Origin: Fibrobacter sp.
GTDB lineage: Bacteria; Fibrobacterota; Fibrobacteria; Fibrobacterales; Fibrobacteraceae
Reading direction: 5' to 3'
Assembly (NCBI GenBank): GCA_024399065.1
Contig: JAKSIB010000013.1
Span: 35,041 to 99,040 of the forward strand
Length of the DNA: 64,000 nt
This document shows, piece after piece, positions 60,888 through 64,000 of the stretch. A program made the position numbers and the translations under genes. Within the stretch, counting starts at the first letter, position 1. Each line of letters begins with the position of its first letter. The notes under the pieces were generated by a model that made no database searches, had not been told where the DNA came from, and saw only the letters and a list, made by a program, of their open reading frames with translations.

Positions 60888-63455
60888 ATGTTCTCCTTCA
60901 TCCGTAATTTCTTTGCTAAACGTCATGCTCTCGCTGCAGAACGTGAGCAGTTGTGTCGTGGCATTATAGAACGGATTGAATTAGCCGAAAAAGAACGCAA
61001 GGGTCTGAAGGAGAATGCCGACGTCTATACGGCTTGGCTAGAATCTAATAAGCCTCTTTGGCAAGATATATTTGTTTTATCAAAGAAAGAGCTTAAGAAA
61101 TGCCCAAGCTTTAAAGCTATGGAAGCGTCAATTGACTCATATCTCAGAATATATGAGGAAACAAGGTGCTTACCTCTAGCGGAACTCGCTGAAATCTGCA
61201 TATCCAGCGTATTTGATATGTTTAACGATTCTTTCAGGTATTGTACTCATGAAGATCTTGCTTATTGGCGTAAATCGAATAAAGAAGCATTAGATAATCT
61301 TAAAAAATATACTCCGGACAAATTCCTGCAAAATCCTCACTATTTAAAATATAAGAAGGTGTGGGAGGAACTTTTTGAGGTTACAGCATCTCTCAAAGAA
61401 CGCAAGAAAATTCATAATCTGTTGGTATATTCAAATCGCAAGACTGAGGCACCAAAGGTTATTGGTGGCGTAAACGGCCATCCATTAGATAATCAGCAAA
61501 TAGATGCTGTTATCAAGGAATACCCGAACCAGTTGATTCTGGCTGGCGCGGGAACCGGAAAGACAACGACTATCGTAGGGAAGGTCAAGTATCTCCTGAA
61601 GAAGGGTTTTTATCAGCCGGAAGATATTTTGTTGCTGTCTTTTACTGAAAAATCGGCTAGGGACATGAATGAGCAAATTAAGGCGAATATTGATTTGCCT
61701 ATCACGGCGAGTACATTTCATGCCCTGGGAAATAAGATTCTCGGCTCTGTTGATGGAAAGAAGGCTGTATTTCTGGATGTTTCCAACTTTGTCATGGATC
61801 AGCTGCGCCAAAAGCTTAATGATAAGGATTATACGGATCATCTGGTTAAATACCTGGTATTTGATCCAACGAAGTCCAAAAGTAGGGATGATTTCGACAA
61901 TCCAGAGGATTACAAACGATTTTCGAAAGAAAATCCTCCCAAGACCTTGAATGGAATTGCGGTCAAAAGTTACGGTGAACTGGATATCGCGAATTTCCTA
62001 TTCCAAAACCAGGTGAAGTTTCAATACGAGGAACCCTATAGGCTTCCAACGGCTACTGCTGAACGTAGGCAATATCAGCCGGATTTCTATTTACCCGACT
62101 ATGATATCTATATTGAATATTTCGGTATAAATAGGAAGGGGCGAGTGTCTGATAAGTTCAAGGAAAGGGACGGTAAATCTGCTAGCCAGGCATACATGGA
62201 TAGCATGATTTGGAAACGACAGACTCATAGGCTGAATAATACGAAACTGGTGGAGTGCTTTGCCTATGAAAAATTTGAGGGTAACCTTTTGGAGTGCCTA
62301 AAGAATCGTCTTGCAAAGATGGGCGTCGAATTCAAGCCGATGCCAAGCTGTGAACTATGGGCTTTGTTGCAGGATCAGCATGATTCCAGTCAAGTGATGA
62401 AATGCATTACTTCGTTGTTTTCGACAATGATTAACCACACAAAGGCCAATAACTTCACCTTGGAAAAGCTTCGTTCTTTGAATGCTCAGCTGTCAAATGT
62501 CTTGGAACGAAAGAATAATAACGATATCATTGATCTCTTTGAACCGATTTTTGGAGCGTATCTTGAAATGCTTGCCTCCAAGAACATGATTGATTTCAAT
62601 GATATGATAAATGATGCTGCGAAAGTCATTCGCGAGGGTAAATTCCAGAATCCTTATAAGTTCGTAATTGTTGACGAATACCAAGATATTTCTAAACCTC
62701 GATTCAATTTGCTGAAGGCTTTGCGGGCTTCATCGGATTATAAGCTTTTTTGTGTTGGAGATGATTGGCAGAGCATCTACCGATTTGCAGGCAGTGATGT
62801 GAATTATATTTTGAAATTTGATCAGTTCTGGGGCAAGACGGATGTGGGGAAGATTGAAACCACTTATAGATTCCCTCAGAGGCTTATTGAAGCAAGTGGC
62901 TCCTTCGTCATGAAAAATCCCACTCAAGTAAAAAAATCCTTAAAGACGATGTCCCAGAATCAAGATTATGTGCTAGGGGTTGGACTGTGGAACTGGCGAT
63001 TTAATGAAATGCCGAAGGGCAGTTCTGTATTATTCCTTGGGCGTTATAAAGATGATATCCGCGTTATGACCAATTTCATCAAGGAAATAGAAATCCATGA
63101 TGGAGGCAAGATTACGCTTCGTGGCCGAGAGGATTTGGACATCAAATTTATGACAGTCCATGCTTCCAAAGGGCTTCAGGCGGATTATGTATTCATTCTG
63201 AACAACAAGAATGGTCGTAAAGGATTCCCCAGCAATATTGGCGATGCTTCTATTATGCAGTTGTTCCTAGATACTTCGGAAGAATTCCCTTATGCAGAAG
63301 AACGGCGACTCTATTATGTGGCTATGACACGAGCAAAAAAGAAAGTGTTCTTTGTTCCGCCTTCAAAAAAGAGTGACTATTCCTCATTTTACTCGGAAAT
63401 CCTGGAAAAATATGAAAAAGAAATGGATGCTGAGTATTCCGGAAGGAAGGTTTAA
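60888..63455 (+). CDS. UvrD/Rep-type helicase with inserted nuclease-like domain
   Basis: 855 residues. After a helical N-terminal region of about 190 residues comes an SF1 helicase: Q-motif LDNQQIDAV, Walker A GAGTGKTT (220-227), TASTFHALG, Walker B IVDEYQDIS (about 594-602), GDDWQSIYRFAGSD, TVHASKGLQADYV and YVAMTRAKK. Between motifs Ib and II an insert at about 358-470 has SYGELDIANFLFQNQVKF, YQPDFYLPDYDIYIEYFG and a later Lys, resembling a PD-(D/E)XK nuclease fold. Helicase-nuclease combinations of this kind are frequent in defence islands. It lies 41 bases after the DUF262 pair on the same strand but is less A+T-rich, so co-function is an inference. Confidence 0.85.
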   Translation: MFSFIRNFFAKRHALAAEREQLCRGIIERIELAEKERKGLKENADVYTAWLESNKPLWQDIFVLSKKELKKCPSFKAMEASIDSYLRIYEETRCLPLAELAEICISSVFDMFNDSFRYCTHEDLAYWRKSNKEALDNLKKYTPDKFLQNPHYLKYKKVWEELFEVTASLKERKKIHNLLVYSNRKTEAPKVIGGVNGHPLDNQQIDAVIKEYPNQLILAGAGTGKTTTIVGKVKYLLKKGFYQPEDILLLSFTEKSARDMNEQIKANIDLPITASTFHALGNKILGSVDGKKAVFLDVSNFVMDQLRQKLNDKDYTDHLVKYLVFDPTKSKSRDDFDNPEDYKRFSKENPPKTLNGIAVKSYGELDIANFLFQNQVKFQYEEPYRLPTATAERRQYQPDFYLPDYDIYIEYFGINRKGRVSDKFKERDGKSASQAYMDSMIWKRQTHRLNNTKLVECFAYEKFEGNLLECLKNRLAKMGVEFKPMPSCELWALLQDQHDSSQVMKCITSLFSTMINHTKANNFTLEKLRSLNAQLSNVLERKNNNDIIDLFEPIFGAYLEMLASKNMIDFNDMINDAAKVIREGKFQNPYKFVIVDEYQDISKPRFNLLKALRASSDYKLFCVGDDWQSIYRFAGSDVNYILKFDQFWGKTDVGKIETTYRFPQRLIEASGSFVMKNPTQVKKSLKTMSQNQDYVLGVGLWNWRFNEMPKGSSVLFLGRYKDDIRVMTNFIKEIEIHDGGKITLRGREDLDIKFMTVHASKGLQADYVFILNNKNGRKGFPSNIGDASIMQLFLDTSEEFPYAEERRLYYVAMTRAKKKVFFVPPSKKSDYSSFYSEILEKYEKEMDAEYSGRKV

Positions 63456-63600
63456 ATCGTGCAATATACTTTCACGAATTGCGATCATTACTAATCCAAC
63501 ATTCTGAGTTGAGTAAAAGAAGACTTAGCTGCAATTTAGAATAGAAATAGCTCCAAATAATTTCCTCATTTGCTTTTGAAAATGTATAATAAGTAAAGCT

Positions 63601-63951
63601 ATGTCCATTCTAGAAACGATTTTCAATAAATATTTTGGTCCCGTCCTGGTGAAAGAGGGGAGTGATGCAGAAGATTTCATCGCTAAGATGAGAGCCCTGT
63701 CCGACAAGTCTTCCGGTAAGTTGAAGGATAAAATTGACCGTCAGATCGTTGCTGCCGATGCGGGCTTGTTTGGGGAACGGCAGGTTGCCTACGAGCTGAA
63801 GAACAGCGGCATGGACATGCTGATTGCTCACGATGTGAACATCGAGAAGAACGGACTTTCCGCCCAGATTGATTATCTGGTGGTGACCCGCAAACACACG
63901 TTCGTCATTGAATGCAAGAATCTTTATGGCAACGTTGAAATTGACGGGTAG
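63601..63951 (+). pseudogene. NERD-domain gene, truncated at the 3' end
   Basis: 116 residues beginning MSILETIFNKYFGPVLVKEG. The NERD nuclease-related core is visible (GLFGERQVAYELKN, SAQIDYLVVTRKHTFVIECKNLYGNVEI) with the D...ExK acidic set. The frame stops right after NVEIDG, where the family normally continues, exactly at GTGTCAAGGG, a partial match to the cassette junction. The missing part would hold the end of the core and any C-terminal domain. The gap of 145 bases before it shows a TATAAT-like site but no other gene. Confidence 0.75.
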
Positions 63952-63971
63952 TGTCAAGGGTTTTTCGCAAA
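63952..63971. repeat. Degenerate trace of the cassette junction
   Basis: GTGTCAAGGGTTTTTCGC resembles CTGTCAAGGAAGTTTTTTGTCGC of junction copies A-C, with a gap. Only about 18 bases align, so chance is possible. Confidence 0.35.
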
Positions 63972-64000
63972 AATAGTTTGTTCCAACATCAGATTCTAGG

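Noticed and set aside
38552..63951. Insertion sequence or integrase as the cause of the mosaic
   Set aside because: No DDE transposase, serine or tyrosine recombinase, terminal inverted repeats or clear target duplications were found; Rpn is the only recombination-related gene.

Overview
The window looks like a chromosomal segment of a Fibrobacter species. The signs are a FISUMP-type lipoprotein with a collagen-like stretch (45389-46744), a secreted GH8 cellulase, several exported proteins with a short conserved C-terminal tail of the kind used for type IX secretion, a dimeric-type glycyl-tRNA synthetase and a one-chain pyruvate:ferredoxin oxidoreductase typical of an anaerobe. Family names rest on motifs read by eye; no database search was run.

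Positions 1-38.5 kb are ordinary core genome with moderate GC, clear Shine-Dalgarno sites and many intrinsic terminators. They hold the end of a ClC/CBS chloride channel, an M23/LysM cell-wall hydrolase, glyS, a membrane diguanylate cyclase overlapping a PAS protein, tRNA-Asp, a GH8 cellulase, pyruvate:ferredoxin oxidoreductase, a ThiE/TenI-like protein, an HD-GYP response regulator followed by a hybrid histidine kinase, fba, tRNA-Asp/tRNA-Val, a lipoprotein-phoH-pgpH operon, an M24 peptidase, an LplT-PlsC-Aas three-domain fusion, a CytX-like permease, trpB2 and three exported enzymes or metalloprotease-like proteins.

Positions 38.5-48.7 kb are a mosaic accessory zone: an Rpn/PD-(D/E)XK nuclease, a PIN toxin-antitoxin pair, an orphan Panacea-domain antitoxin, a GNAT acetyltransferase behind a 46-residue ORF (plus a decayed second copy), a Fic protein, a truncated metallophosphoesterase, two near-identical copies and a fragment of an unrecognised 149-residue protein, and several gene remnants. 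A recurrent junction ties these together. On the minus strand it carries a near-consensus promoter (TTGACA-N17-TATATT). On the plus strand it carries a GTCGC-N7-GCGAC hairpin, then a Shine-Dalgarno and a small gene. Several of the plus-strand genes or remnants also end in the same GGAGGAATAGGGCG sequence. The zone therefore reads as a set of exchangeable cassettes.

Positions 48.7-64 kb are one rightward defence cluster: hsdR-hsdM-hsdS, an ApeA-like HEPN protein, a DUF262 + His-Me finger (GmrSD-like) protein, a second DUF262 protein, and a UvrD-like helicase with an inserted PD-(D/E)XK-like nuclease domain. It ends with a NERD-domain gene cut short next to a partial copy of the cassette junction. 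The HEPN and DUF262 genes are clearly richer in A+T than hsdR/hsdM, so they may have arrived separately. The best candidates for something undescribed are this composite defence cluster, the cassette junction element, and a short conserved leader-terminator RNA in front of the Rpn gene that occurs a second time without a gene.
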